A stretch of 64,000 bases of DNA from Ypsolopha sequella (GCA_934047225.1 CAKOHE010000023.1:186001-250000); one strand, 5' to 3'; shown: positions 41,350 through 53,112, numbered from the stretch's first letter. Made by a program: numbers and translations. The notes: generated by a model from the letters alone, not told the origin.

Positions 41350-41690
41350 TATAGTACAAAAGTTGATCTTGATGTGCCAGATCCGGACAAAATTCTGAAG
41401 GAAAAGAAGAAAGAGTATGAAAAGAGGAGAGGAGCTACTGAATCGAATTTGAGTGTAGGAGATAAGGTCTATTTCAAGAATATGTGGAAGGTAAATAATC
41501 TTAGCTCAAACTATAACCCAACACTGTACAGAATACCAACCAAACGGGACAACTGTTGGGAAGAAATGTTGTTTATCTACAAAGAGCAGAGGGACAATGG
41601 AAAACGGTTCAGGAAAGGGATCAGATAGAAGAGACCGACGAAGAAGGAAATAATAATGAAAACAAAAAATGAAACTGTGATTTATTGAGT
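41350..41690 (+). pseudogene. Gypsy (Ty3)-type integrase C-terminal relic
   Basis: Plus-strand frame with DVPDPDKILKEKKKEYEKRR, then LSVGDKVYFKNMWKVNNLSSNYNPTLYRI. A VGDKV-(x)-N...NPxxYxI pattern marks the integrase C-terminal segment of Ty3/gypsy elements (family knowledge). It then reads on in another frame (QWKTVQERDQIEETDEE). No catalytic core remains nearby. It is opposite in strand to the gypsy relic at 42268-47222, so it is either an inverted part of that element or a different copy. Confidence 0.55.
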
Positions 41691-41837
41691 ATTTAATCGT
41701 AACTACTTATTCTACTTAACCTGATTTCTTAATACTAATATGTTATTAACTAGAATACCACAAATAGATATCCAATGTTCGATACTGTGTTAATGATAAA
41801 ACTTGGAAAGGACCAATAAAGCCCTACAAATAAGAAC

Positions 41838-42165
41838 TGCCTCCGTGGTCTAGTGGTCAGGGCCTTGATGGGCTCTCACTGTGGTTCAATTCCCGTGGGG
41901 AACACATATAAGGTAGTGAAAAGCCACTTTGTGAGTTGTTCTCAGTTTGGTTGGGAGACTGTAGGCTGAAACACCTGATTGTTCGAAAAGTAAGATAATT
42001 CCGTGCTTCGGAAGGCACGTTAAGCCGTTGGTCCCAGTCACTGTCTAGTGGTCGTTACGTAAGCCACGTCAGAGGCCATAAGGTGGTTTAAAAACTGCCC
42101 CATTCAATCTGGCCCATTCAGACGTAATACCCACCATTATGTCGATTGCTGTTAAAGTGGTGTTT
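41838..42165 (+). mobile_element. tRNA-derived SINE (lepidopteran type)
   Basis: Head: GCCTCCGTGGTCTAGTGGTCAG (A box) and TGTGGTTCAATTCCCGTGG (B box). The body includes GGTTGGGAGACTGTAGGCTG, CGTGCTTCGGAAGGCACG and TTAAGCCGTTGGTCCCAG, the core shared by many lepidopteran SINEs (established knowledge). It would be transcribed by Pol III from the internal boxes. Confidence 0.85.
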
Positions 42166-42267
42166 TTTTTTATGTGTATGCGAATATGAGTGTTGCAATA
42201 ATAAAAGCAAATGTGGCGCTCCTAAAGCAGATTTTTTATTTTCCTGGTCAGGCTTTATATAAATATA

Positions 42268-44483
42268 TTATTTCACTTTAAACTGTAGAGAGCCACGACC
42301 AGGCACATAGAAGGCTGTCTTTTCCCTGTCAGGCTCGTCTATCAAAATTTGCCAAAAAGACTTTGACAGATCAACACTTGATAAATATTTAGCATCCTTC
42401 AAGCTGTCAAGGATTTCAGAAACGTATGGCAAGCTATAGGCATCTTTCTTGGTGACGAAATTTAGTTTCCGGCTATCCAGACAGAAACGAGGCTTTCCAT
42501 CCTTCTTGCCAACAACCAGTACAGGAGAGGACCAAGAGCTTTCGCAAGACTCTACAACATCCAACGCAATCATATCATCAACCTGTTCAGTAATAATCCG
42601 CTACTTTTCCGGTGACATTCTATAATAACGTTGTCGGATAGGCTCAGCATCACCAGTATTGATGCTATGTTTGATCAGATTAGTTCTACCCAAGCCTTTT
42701 CTTTCAAAAGATGTCTTTGAATTGCTCGACAATATTATCAGCAATCTGTTTTTGTGTGTCACCTAGATTTTCATAGGCTAGCAAATGACTTTCAGAAGGC
42801 TCTAGGATTATTGACAAACAAGGATCATTATCAAACAAATTCTCAATGTTAGAAAAATATTTTGGGCAAAGGTTAAACTTACTCCAGAAATCAATCCCTA
42901 ATAGAAGCGATGTTTCAATTTCGGGAATAACATGTGCCCTAATGATTGAAAATTTGTCCTAAAATGTAATTGGCAGAAGTATATACCCAAGGGAAGATAT
43001 CCTCTGGCCATCGGCAGCAGTAACTGTTATTCTTTCTTCAGTACATAACACAAAATGTAATAGGCAGAAGTATATACCCAAGGGAAGATATCCTCTGGCC
43101 ACCGGCAGCAGTAACTGTTATTCTTTCTTCAGTACATAACACAAAATGTAATAGGCAGAAGTATATACCCAAGGGAAGATATCCTCTGGCCACCGGCAGC
43201 AGTAACTGTTATTCTTTCTTCAGTACATAACACAAAATGTAATAGGCAGAAGTATATACCCAAGGGAAGATATCCTCTGGCCATCGGCAGCAGTAACTGT
43301 TATTCTTTCTTCAGTACATAACACAAAATGTAATAGGCAGAAGTATATACCCAAGGGAAGATATCCTCTGGCCACCGGCAGCAGTAACTGTTATTCTTTC
43401 TTCAGTACATAACACAAAATGTAATTGGCAGAAGTATATACCCAAGGGAAGATATCCTCTGGCCACCGGCAGCAGTAACTGTTATTCTTTCTTCAGTACA
43501 TAACACAAAATGTAATTGGCAGAAGTATATACCCAAGGGAAGATATCCTCTGGCCACCGGCAGCAGTAACTGTTATTCTTTCTTCAGTACATAACACAAA
43601 ATGTAATTGGCAGAAGTATATACCCAAGGGAAGATATCCTCTGGCCACCGGCAGCAGTAACTGCTATTCTTTCTTCAGTACATAACACAAAATGTAATTG
43701 GCAGAAGTATATACCCAAGGGAAGATATCCTCTGGCCATCGGCAGCAGTAACTGTTATTCTTTCTTCAGTACATAACACAAAATGGAATAGGCAGAAGTA
43801 TATACCCAAGGGAAGATATCCTCTGGCCACCGGCAGCAGTAACTGTTATTCTTTCTTCAGTACATAACACAAAATGTAATTGGCAGAAGTATATACCCAA
43901 GGGAAGATATCCTCTGGCCACCGGCAGCAGTAACTGTTATTCTTTCTTCAGTACATAACACAAAATGTAATTGGCAGAAGTATATACCCAAGGGAAGATA
44001 TCCTCTGGCCACCGGCAGCAGTAACTGTTATTCTTTCTTCAGTACATAACACAAAATGTAATTGGCAGAAGTATATACCAAAGGGAAGATATCCTCTGGC
44101 CACCGGCAGCAGTAACTGTTATTCTTTCTTCAGTACATAACACAAAATCAAACTGAAGTAAACGTTTATGAGAGTTTCCTCCTAAAATCGACACGACTGA
44201 TCCAGAATCTAGTAATCCGAACATGTTGAGGTTATCAGTGTTATTGATTTTGACTTTAATATAAGGACGAGGGTCGTCACTCGGTTTTGAATTGAAAACT
44301 GCGGAAGTTGAATAAGTCGAAAAGAAATTCTTAAGAGTCAACAGCCAATCATTCCAATCCGAGCTATCAAAATGATTGGCTACTGATTTTTCGCAATTTT
44401 CGTTGGTTAGTTTTTTGAAACAGAGTTTTTAGTTTGTCCACAGTTCGGACAATCAGGCACACGCACATCTTTCATTCCACATT
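42268..44483 (-). pseudogene. Gypsy (Ty3) pol relic: protease and RT start
   Basis: Minus strand, in order: a Cys-rich end of gag (KCGMKDVRVPDCPNCG, about 44430-44478); an aspartic protease start with FGLLDSGSVVSILGGNSH at 44160-44220; the 91-bp tandem array 42962-44148; then protease-RT linker codons (ETSLLLGIDFWSKFNLCP). A frameshift lies near 42712 and a stop near 42600. The RT start (SSWSSPVLVVGKKDGKPRF, RKLNFVTKKDAYSLP, LSSVDLSKSFWQI) runs to about 42268. The YxDD box and everything after it are missing. Dead element. Confidence 0.8.
42962..44148. repeat. 91-bp tandem array, 13 copies
   Basis: Units start at 91-base steps (GGCAGAAGTATATACC at 42972, 43063, 43154 and so on) and differ at only a few sites (ATTGG/ATAGG, CCATCGG/CCACCGG). 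The unit is gypsy protease coding sequence (minus strand TEERITVTAAGGQRISS). 91 is not a multiple of 3, so each copy shifts the frame and stops appear. Confidence 0.95.
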
Positions 44484-47096
44484 TAGAAAATAGAATAGAA
44501 TAGAAAATCGTTTATTTACAGTCACAATCACACACAACACAGAAAAAGAAGACAAGACATGAAGAAAATTTCAAAATTTCAATCAACAAATAAAAAAATG
44601 AAAACATAACACTAAGTAACACTTACAATTATCACACATTGAAACAGAACAAGAACAGTACATGTACTTAATCTACCTTAAACGCGAGTCGCATGAGATC
44701 GTGACGGCAAAAAGGTTCTGACTCAGCATAGTTTTGCAGACGGATCTGCAACGCTGGTTATTCTGCCAGAACCAGCCGCGGTGAATGAGACCACGCTGAT
44801 TACTCTAAGTAGCAAAGCTTAGATAAAATAAATAAAACAAATAATTTTAAAATAAAAGAATGTAGTGTAGGTAGGTGACATATATATAGAAAAATATATA
44901 CTATAACAACATTAATACTGATGTAATAAACATAATATGCAATAAATGAGAAGAAATATAGAATGAAGAATGGAAAGCTGCCTGAATGCACGTGGGAATC
45001 AAGTTGCAGTCGCTGTTTCGATTTTTTTTTGTGTGGCCAGCAAATGGGAACGATATTTTTGTTTAAAACTTTTCTGATTTTTTAACTCTCGGAAAGGTGG
45101 CGGTATATTGTTCCAACATTTGGAGGCCATATATTTGAAGCTGCCCCGAAACGCAGCTGAACAGTGTGAAGGAATCGAAAGCGGCTGCACACAGGCCCTC
45201 AACGATCGTGCACGTGCACTGTCTTTCCATGTTAAATGTTCGTGTAAATATGTAGGTTTCTTATATTTAACGATACCAAATAGCAAATATGACAGGTGGA
45301 GGCTAATTCTGCTATCCATCTTAAGGATGTCAGCCTTGTTGAGATAAGGGGTTACGTGAGACCGGGGCGGGATAATATAGCAAAATCGTGCACAAGCATT
45401 TTGGATCCGTTGCAGAAGCCGATGTGATTTTTTGAAAAGACAGGGTCCATAGACACAGATGCAATAATTAAGTTTGGATAAAATAAGTGCTTCACACAAT
45501 TTCAAGCGCATATCCACACTCAAATACTGTCGGATATTATAGAGCACCTTAAGTCTATAGAAGCAGCTGCGCACTAGTTCATTTACATGGGCTTCGAAAC
45601 GGAGGTGTTCGTCCATTTGAATACCTAAATTTCTAGCTACATGAACCCTTTCTATTGATACCCCATCTATTACAATTTGCGGGCAACCATTCGCGATCCT
45701 TTGAATCTGGTTTTTAGTACCAAGAATCATATATTTGGACTTCATTGGATTCAAGACAAGACCACTTCTAGATGCCCATTGAAAGACCTTATTTAGGTCG
45801 TCATTAATCTGCTTAACCGATTGATTTACATCTTGGTGGTCTACAGATAAATATATTTGCAGATCATCCGCATATATATGATACCTACAATTAGTTATAC
45901 ATTTTACAATGTCAGCACAATATATTATAAACAATAAAGGGCCCAGAATAGACCCCTGGGGCACTCCTCTATTCACCAGGACATTTTCTGATAGAATTGA
46001 TCGTCCGTCTGGTCTGCGTATCCTAACTTGTTGGGATCTATCCTTAAGATAACTATCAAACCAACGTAATGTCTCCATGTCAAATCCATAGTATGAAAGC
46101 TTAGAAATTAAAAGAGAAGTACTAATACAGTCGAATGCCCTAGAAAAATCTAACAGTACAAGAATTGTACCAAAACCTGCATCTTGTGACACCAGTATAT
46201 TGTTGACGACATCCAGTAGGGCTGTGGTAGTACTATGCCCTCGCCTGAAACCTGACTGGTAAGAAGGTAAGATATGATTATCTTCACAGTAAGAGACTAC
46301 TTGATTGTAGACCACTTTCTCCAGAATTTTGGAAGAGCATGGTAGTACACTCACAGGCCTGAGTTGGTCGATGTCAACGGGATCATTACATTTCGGGATT
46401 GGGTTAATAATAGCATGCTTCCAGGTATGTGGAAATGTACAGGACGTTATTGACTTGTTTATGATTTCCGTAATTATAGATAAAGTATGTGGCAATGTCA
46501 AAATCAGCATGTCAAGGTTAATTTCGTCAAATCCCGGAGCGTTCGTTTTAATTGACATGATAACTTTCGCCACAGATTCCTCATCAACTGTTTTCAACCC
46601 AAAAGAGGAGCTGCAATGGCGGCTTAGTTCATATTGAGTCAAATCAGATAAGGTGATGACATTTGTTCCTGGTACACGGTGAAAATGCTTGGCTATTTTG
46701 TCTGGGTCATCAAAGTGAGACGGTAGGCAAGAGGAGTTTTTAAAACTAGGCAGAATAGATTTTTTTAGTGTACCCCATAGACGCTTTGAGTTGTTGCATT
46801 GATTTACCTGAAGTTCGAAAAACGCTTTCTTCTCATGATGCATGGCCACGGTAACTAAATGTTTTAAGGATTTGTATTTTATTTTATTACTGTCGGTTTT
46901 ACAATGTCGATAACAAATATGTGCTTTATTTCTAAGCCTTATCATGTATCGCACATTGCTAGTGAGCCATGGCTTTGGTTTATCTCGAACATTAATGGTT
47001 TTATAAGGTGCATGCTTGTCAAATAGTTTTATTATATTATCATTAAACGTCGAAACGAAAATTTGAAACAAAATATTGTTCGCTCGGCAGTACAGT
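44484..47096 (-). mobile_element. CR1/Jockey-like LINE, 5'-truncated, with 3' UTR
   Basis: Runs on the minus strand from within the pre-RT region to a tail of ATTCT-type repeats at 44484-44500. The endonuclease domain is absent. The left flank continues as gypsy gag zinc-knuckle sequence and the right flank is also gypsy gag, so the LINE landed inside that element. The 5' border (about 47096) is set by where the gypsy reading stops and is approximate. Confidence 0.75.
44999..47096 (-). CDS. LINE reverse transcriptase (ORF2 C-terminal part)
   Basis: About 700 codons open on the minus strand to a stop at 44999. Before the RT: FDKHAPYKTINVRDKPKPWL, typical of the segment between endonuclease and RT in CR1/Jockey-type LINEs. 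RT blocks: QLRPVSVLPCSSKILEKVV, YQSGFRRGHSTTTALLDV, LVLLDFSRAFDCIS, NRGVPQGSILGPLLFIIY and the catalytic YADD at 45863-45874. The thumb/C-terminal part follows with LGIQMDEHLRF, LNYCICVYGP and WNNIPPPFREL. It has no ATG of its own: upstream codons are lost by 5' truncation, so it is probably not expressed. The frame itself is unbroken, which suggests a fairly young copy. The enzyme would reverse-transcribe its own RNA at a nicked target. Confidence 0.88.
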
Positions 47097-47222
47097 CCCT
47101 CATAGTGTGTGTGTCTACACGGCAGCGGTAACAATAAGTCTTATTTTTAAATATTTCGAAAGTAGGATTTTCCTTCGGTTTATTTGAGTTAGGAAAGCAT
47201 GGTTTGAAGTGCTGATAAGACT
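47097..47222 (-). pseudogene. Gypsy gag zinc-knuckle fragment
   Basis: Minus strand frame SKPCFPNSNKPKENPTFEIF, then KNKTYCYRCRVDTHTMRDC: one C-x2-C-x4-H-x4-C zinc knuckle. The reading resumes beyond the LINE at 44478 with KCGMKDVRVPDCPNCG, as in insect gypsy gag proteins where the knuckle is followed by further CxxC motifs. Confidence 0.6.
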
Positions 47223-47223
47223 T

Positions 47224-47527
47224 TGTAATAAATATTCAATTTCATGGGTATTTCGTACAACAGATGAGTGTAAGACTAAATTTTTAATAGACAAATTTTA
47301 TCCTGAACAATAATACAACCGATTCGTATAATAAAATAGCGAGGGCTTATTTTTTCAATTTTTAGTTGGTTCAGTTCCCGGGTGAGACAAGCAAATTTTA
47401 GAAGATCTTTGAATGCAGTTTTGTTTCTTTTAAAAAATAAAGGAATGTTTCCTTTCAGTAAAATGAGCTAACTAAAGGATTTAAGGTAGTTCCCCTCCAG
47501 GGCCCTTAAATTTTTTCCAACCTGTAT
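47224..47527. mobile_element. Half copy of the long-TIR TA element
   Basis: TTGTAATAAATATTCAATTTC to AAATTTTTTCCAACCTG matches the right half of 24865-25895. The left half is missing, cut at the gypsy relic. Confidence 0.75.
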
Positions 47528-47647
47528 ATGGTTTCATCATGTTTCCATGTTTCCATTTATGGTTTCATCATAGGCTTTGTAAATTTTATGCAGAGTCCAC
47601 ACAAAAGTGCCCATGGTCCTTTGTTTGTCTATTAAGGTCCTCCTTGT

Positions 47648-48010
47648 CAGTGGCGTATTTACCCTAGGGCCAAAAGGGCCATGGCCCGGGGCGGCAGGCT
47701 GTGAGGGGTGGCGCAAGTCGCACCTGGCCCTCAGCTTATAATATAATATATTTTCACAATCAATCATTACAATGTACCTACCTATTTTTTAATTTATATT
47801 GCTTTTTGACATTATACTTTTATTTGGAAAAATGGTGTGTATCTTTGTACAGCCTTTTGAGTTTTACATTATCATCGTTCTCAGTCCAAATCAACACACG
47901 GCTGGGTTTAATTAAATTTAATTATTGAAATATTTTTGCCTTTTTCTCGTTCATTCATGGGGCAGCAAACCTTACAGGCCCAGGGCGCCAAATTTTAAAA
48001 TACGCCACTG
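47648..48010. mobile_element. hAT-type MITE with perfect 8-bp duplication
   Basis: Ends CAGTGGCGTATTTACCC and AAAATACGCCACTG, flanked by CTCCTTGT at 47640-47647 and 48011-48018. Subterminal GGGCCAAAAGGGCCATGGCCC and GGCCCAGGGCGCC. No transposase. Confidence 0.85.
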
Positions 48011-48018
48011 CTCCTTGT

Positions 48019-49100
48019 GACCTAGAATCACAAACTTTTAGCTATTGCGGGAACTGCTGTTCAAATATTTCTGTACTAAGTTAACAACACTACCGCGCCG
48101 ACAGACTCATTCATTAAAAACCGAAACCTGCTCTTCCACTTAATTGTTTTAAACATTTAAATTTGGTTTGATCGTTGATTGGGACCACATATTAAAACAA
48201 GTTTATATAGTGACTTTTTTTATAAGCACCGCGCCCATTTTTTTTTCATGAGTACTCGCATGGGGCGTAGTATAACAGGTATTTTATAATATGTTTATTT
48301 TGTATTAAGGGCATCGAATAAATAAAAGAAAAGTTATTCTCAGTTCTTTTTTAAATATACTGCCTTAAAAGGGTTTGCGGTAAATACGGAAAACCCTCTT
48401 ATTTTGGGAAGTTTAGCGAATAAAAAAATCGGGACTAAAATTTTTAAAACTGCGGCAACCCTTAAACTTTGTGAAATAAAAAAAATATCCGTTCAGAGCT
48501 ACATAGAACACAGTGAGGGGGTGCCCTGTAATAAAACAGAAAATAAATATAATAACCACCCTACAGTATACGAGTATTATGTTTTATAATTTTTGTGATT
48601 CAATAACTATGTACATTGTTTGTTTTTTGTTTGAAAGTTGATTTCATTTTTGTTTTTATTGTCAGATTGATCTCAAATGTAATTTTCAAAAACAGTTCGT
48701 CCCGAATGCCATCCGATTCCATGATTCGTAATAATTTTTTACAGCACACACTTTACAATTTTTTTATCAATTAATACTTTATATTCTCTGCTGTTAGCTT
48801 AATGTTGTCTCATTTATACACAGAATAAATTATAAAATTTGGATTTATCGTTCCTAAGAAAAATGCAATAATGTTAGTACTGAAAATTGAGTTTCCTTCA
48901 AATTCTCCATAGAAAACAGCAATTTTATAGGTAATGAACTAATATATTGTGTACGACATATGTTTTCGAAACACTGAAATGCGCTCCAAAACTCGAATTG
49001 CTAACGTCGGTTTGCAGATAGCAAAACTAAAATAGAACTAATCTGGCCACGTTAGCCAAATGCACCCGGATATGTGGGCGAATATCGCTACCGAATGGGT
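48019..49100. other. No gene seen
   Basis: AT-rich, no terminal repeats found. A 61-codon frame at 48404-48589 has no motif. Confidence 0.35.
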
Positions 49101-49108
49101 GTCCGGTA

Positions 49109-49165
49109 GACCAAAAAACCGGCCAAGTGCATGTCGGGCCACGCGCAGTGTAGGGTTCCGTAGTT
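49109..49165. repeat. CCGGCCAAGTGC...GGGTTCCGTAG dispersed repeat end
   Basis: AAAAAACCGGCCAAGTGCATG, CGGGCCACGCGCAGTG and TAGGGTTCCGTAG: the common terminus of the dispersed repeat seen at 4490-5150 and elsewhere. Confidence 0.6.
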
Positions 49166-49251
49166 GCCCTGCAAAATATGCGATAATACAGATCGCGCCA
49201 AACTTTTAGTCCGCTCGGAAGTTAGTTTTTTCTTCGTTAAAAGATCCGGTT

Positions 49252-49760
49252 TTAGGATTTCATAATATTGCTTCTTCTCACTTTGCTATAGCTCTCTTTT
49301 AGTTGCTCAGTAATTACTTCTGCAAAAAGAAGCTTTATTTTCACAGACTCAGGAACTGTTACGTTTTTTAATAGTGCTGATACTTTGGCTTGGGGAGATG
49401 GCGAAGCGAAACGGCAAAGTGTTGCGGTCGGTTCGGTCAATCTACTCTATTTTTAGCTTTTAGCTGTTTATTTTATTTCGAATGGAGGTTTTGCCCCTTC
49501 GTTTTGTCGGACACCTCTTCGTTTACTGTGTGCAGTGGACACAACTCCAATTAAAAGGATAATGCAACTCTTCCAGCCACTCCTGGTCCAAAATTGGCCC
49601 ACGAATGAAACTTTTTTCAAACAATAGATCTTATCACCAATAGCAATTTTTACTATGACAATAAAAAAATCTATCCATGGAAAAAAAGATATGGCGATAA
49701 TAGTTCGAAAATAAATAGTTTTATTTTTATTAAAATCTGACCATTTCGACACATATTTAA
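49252..49760 (-). other. Unidentified minus-strand frames, possibly an old transposon ORF
   Basis: Two frames, 49468-49752 and 49252-49440. The second (KNVTVPESVKIKLLFAEVIT, LKESYSKVRRSN) looks protein-like in composition, but I cannot place it in a family. Stops separate the two. It may be an eroded transposase or regulatory ORF. Confidence 0.25.
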
Positions 49761-50116
49761 CCGGGTGCCGCGCCGGAGTAGATAAATGAATTACATCGAT
49801 AATATCAACAAATGAATATATACAGAGTGTTCAAAATATAAAAAAGATATTGTACCTACTTGGTTTTTATTTTGTTTTTATTATTTTTTTTATTATTATT
49901 TTATTTTCTTATCCCCATATCTTTTTTCACCCCGGATAGATTGTTTTGGTCCCATAGTAAAAGTTGCTATTGGCAATAACTACTATCGTTTGGCATAGGT
50001 TTTATTTGTGGGCAATTAAGTTGAAAAATTTCGACCAATTAGTTGCATTATCCTTTGTATTTTATGTGCTCACAGACGATACAATCAAAATGTAATATTA
50101 GCGAGTATAGGTTATT
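49761..50116. other. No gene seen
   Basis: AT-rich, homopolymer-rich (T/A runs at 49870-49910). Nothing recognised. Confidence 0.35.
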
Positions 50117-50465
50117 AGCAAGCAAAACTAGCTAGCTAAATGTTCACCAAGATATAGCAAGCAAAACTAGCTAGCTAAATGTTCACCAAGATATAGCAAG
50201 CAAAACTAGCTAGCTAAATGTTCACCAAGATATAGCAAGCAAAACTAGCTAGCTAAATGTTCACCAAGATATAGCAAGCAAAACTAGCTAGCTAAATGTT
50301 CACCAAGATATAGCAAGCAAAACTAGCTAGCTAAATGTTCACCAAGATATGGCAAGCAAAACTAGCTAGCTAAATGTTCACCAAGATATGGCAAGCAAAA
50401 CTAGCTAGCTAAATGTTCACCAAGATATAGCAAGCAAAACTAGCTAGCTAAATGTTCACCAAGAT
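50117..50465. repeat. 39-bp tandem repeat, 9 copies
   Basis: Units AGCAAGCAAAACTAGCTAG + CTAAATGTTCACCAAGATAT, nearly identical (only ATAG/ATGG changes at two units). Each unit contains the palindrome CTAGCTAG. There are no spacers between units, so it is not CRISPR-like. Confidence 0.95.
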
Positions 50466-50519
50466 AATATAGCATGTCACAGCTAAGAGCACAACTTTCA
50501 TAAATATGAAATATATTTA

Positions 50520-50846
50520 TTTTCAATGCATGTGCTCGTAAAGGCCCACTTTTTATGCATCAAAACCGAACAGAAAGTCGATTATTTTGCCCTAGGGCTT
50601 TATTATTATTATTATTTTTAATTTGTTTACAATGGTTGGCTAACCTGCAGCCTTTCCTGTCTACCATAGATGTTATACTTTTTTTCCACTGTTTAACGGC
50701 TCTGGATACAATCCTTTTGAGCCAATCATAATTGAAAGTTCACAAGATTATATTTGTTTTTATTTCCTCACACTATGCATTGAAAAACGTAGTATGATAC
50801 ACGGGCGTAAATATTCCTTTGCGCCCTTGTAGCATAAACTACTATT
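50520..50846 (-). mobile_element. Double-hairpin element, inverse copy
   Basis: TTTCAATGCATGTGCTCG to GTAGCATAAACTACTATTA. The palindromic part is shortened (ACGGGCGTAAATATTCCTTTGCGCCC), so one hairpin has lost its loop. Confidence 0.75.
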
Positions 50847-51148
50847 ATGTAATGTATCTAGGTATAACAGATACACTTATTACAGGTCAGTTTTAATGTA
50901 ATACTTATAAGTAATTAAATAATATAGGTATGTAGGTAATGGTTTTATGACAGAAATAATAATTTGGGGAAATATGCAGGGGAATAATAAAGGTTGGGTT
51001 TACTTTAATTAATAAAAAATACACTTGAATAAAATAAAAATACAGGCATAAGGAATAAATAATATTATAAATTTATGCAATACATATAATGAATGTGTGC
51101 CTAACTCCGCCCTTTCGATTAGTCTTGCTAAGAAGAAGGGCAAGAAAC
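50847..51148. other. No gene seen
   Basis: AT-rich sequence between two repeats; nothing recognised. Confidence 0.4.
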
Positions 51149-51560
51149 TTAAGGCGCTACGAAAAAAAAATGGACATTTTAAGAACTTGCATACTTAAGT
51201 AAATAATGTATTATTTTGATAAAATAGTATATTATTTTTGGATTCTTTTTCTAGGGACCTGTTAAAACGGTAAATTCGGCTCGATATAAATATTTATTGA
51301 AATGAGGTCCTTTTCGACACCAACTCTCCTAGTTTGACAATTTAGAATGACATAATATGGAATCTAATTACATTTTATTAGATGGGTTTTAACGGTATCT
51401 AAGATCCGGTTAAACGAAATTTTGATAGAAACTGTAGTACATTTTATATTAATAAAAAACCGAATTTTTGCTACTTTTCCACGAATCCGTCCCTCTCGCA
51501 CTGAGGGTTTTTTCGCATATGGAGTAACAGGGACGCTAAAACTTTTACATATCGCCTTCA
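51149..51560. mobile_element. TTAA-type MITE (GGCGATATG), copy 3
   Basis: TTAAGGCGC at the left; right end CATATCGCCTTCA, in which the TTAA is mutated to TTCA. It matches 11145-11570 along its whole length in the same orientation. Confidence 0.8.
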
Positions 51561-51989
51561 CAAGATCATGTCTTTTTTTCATAAAGTTCAGGAAACATAA
51601 AATATGTTAGTTTTTACGCACATTTTCTTTTTTCGCAAATTGTTCACGGTCGAGTGTTCGAAACTCACGGAATAGGCATCGACATAATTAAACAATTATC
51701 CCTTAATACGCTTTTTTAAATGCAACAGCAAAAAAATATATATTTTTGCGCAAAGGATTGCCCCACAATGGCCCCACACGATAATCAAATAGGCAAAAAT
51801 ATTTTCGAAACCCCTTAAATAGATGTGGCCAAGTAAGCTTTATAACTGTTTCCAGTCGATACGTTTATCCATTTCGGACAGACAGACAGCTAGCTGGACA
51901 CACGCAACAGCCAGACAAAAAGGGATCTTTTTTCTCATTTTTGAGTTCATGTTGATCATACATACTCGATTAGCAAGAATCGGATTCTC

Positions 51990-52461
51990 AGGGAACGTCA
52001 TATAAAAGACAAAAGTAGATATCAATTCACATTCTTTTATGTCATTTGGTAATTTGTTATAAAGTTGCACTCCTCCATATAGTAAATTTCTTTTTCCATA
52101 CTCAGTCCTTAAACAATGTGATTTTGGTATATTTTTTCTTCTGAGATTATGTTTAAATGTGTTTTTCTCCAGGTAAATTTCTGTATGAATTTGTTTATTT
52201 AGAATTTTTCGTATAAGGATACAAGTATTATATGTGCATATTTGTTTAAGACTGAATAATTTGGTCTTTTTATATAAGTAAAGTAGGTGTTAAGTATTCA
52301 AACTGTAGAAAAACCTTTATAAGTTTATTTTGTGTAGTTTGAAGGCGTTTAAGGTTAGATTCTGCAGCACAACCCCATATTTCAATTAGATAGTCTAGTT
52401 TTGATTTCACCAGCGTGTTATACAGTGTATAGCGTATTTCCCTTGGTACACAATGTACCAT
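51990..52461 (-). pseudogene. LINE reverse-transcriptase C-terminal relic
   Basis: Minus strand: PREIRYTLYNTLVKSKLDYL, IEIWGCAAESNLKRLQTTQNKLIK, then in another frame GVQLYNKLPNDIKECELIS. A Y-L-I-E-x-W-G...L-x-LQ-x-x-QNK block followed by a YN-LP-DIK block is the usual C-terminus of RTE/Jockey-type LINE polymerases. Frameshifts separate the two parts. Confidence 0.65.
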
Positions 52462-52573
52462 TCTGTGTGTACCATTTTTCCACTTTTTACCTAGCTCTTA
52501 ATTATTATTAGAGTGCATTACAAACTAGAAATCGATTAGAAACAAATTTAAAAGCACAAATATTTTGAAAAAG

Positions 52574-52650
52574 TTCCTTTGACCAGGATTCGAACTTGTG
52601 ACCTCCTGTTTACATGACAGGCGCGCTACTGACTGCGCCACCGAAGTTCG
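52574..52650 (-). repeat. tRNA-like sequence (SINE head or tRNA pseudogene)
   Basis: Minus strand GGTGGCGCAGTCAGTAGCGC (A box) and CAAGTTCGAATCCTGG (B box), with an anticodon-like arm CCTGTCATGTAAACAGG. The base before the triplet is A, not T, and the acceptor and T stems do not pair, so it is not a working tRNA. Confidence 0.6.
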
Positions 52651-52851
52651 TATCTGGAACGACGAATTTTTCTCAATGCACAAGGCGTGAAATAATATAA
52701 CGCCCTCGTGAGCGTTCAGTACGTGCATTACAAGGAGGTATATCAAGCATATCAGGTATATTTAGAATCTAAGTTAGTATTACTTATTTACGTAATAATT
52801 GGTTATCTATCATCATTTATTTGGAAGCACTAATTGCAGTAACTATGTATA

Positions 52852-53110
52852 CAATGTGTAACAGAAAGGTGTAACCATATTTGAAGAGCTTATTCAGTCA
52901 ATGGTATAGAACAACTATTACTATGGAACAAACCCTGCATCTCGAAAAAAAAAAACTTTTTCATAGAAAAAGGCAATGCCGCTCGGCTGAAATGTATGGA
53001 AGGGCAGATTTTTTTTTTGAGATTTCAGGGTTGGCTCCACAGTAAAAGTTGTTCATACCATTGACTGAATAAGCTCTTCAAATATGGTTACACCTTTCTG
53101 TTACACGTTG
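52852..53110. mobile_element. TA-flanked MITE, ACAGAAAGGTGTAA family, copy 2
   Basis: CAATGTGTAACAGAAAGGTG to CACCTTTCTGTTACACGTTG with TA borders. Nearly the whole element is an inverted repeat. Confidence 0.8.
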
Positions 53111-53112
53111 TA

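Noticed and set aside
45108..45347. Plus-strand frames inside the LINE (also 46329-46637)
   Set aside because: Antisense shadows of the reverse-transcriptase ORF.
50117..50465. Regular 39-bp repeats as a CRISPR array
   Set aside because: Units are contiguous, with no unique spacers, in an animal genome. It is a simple tandem repeat.
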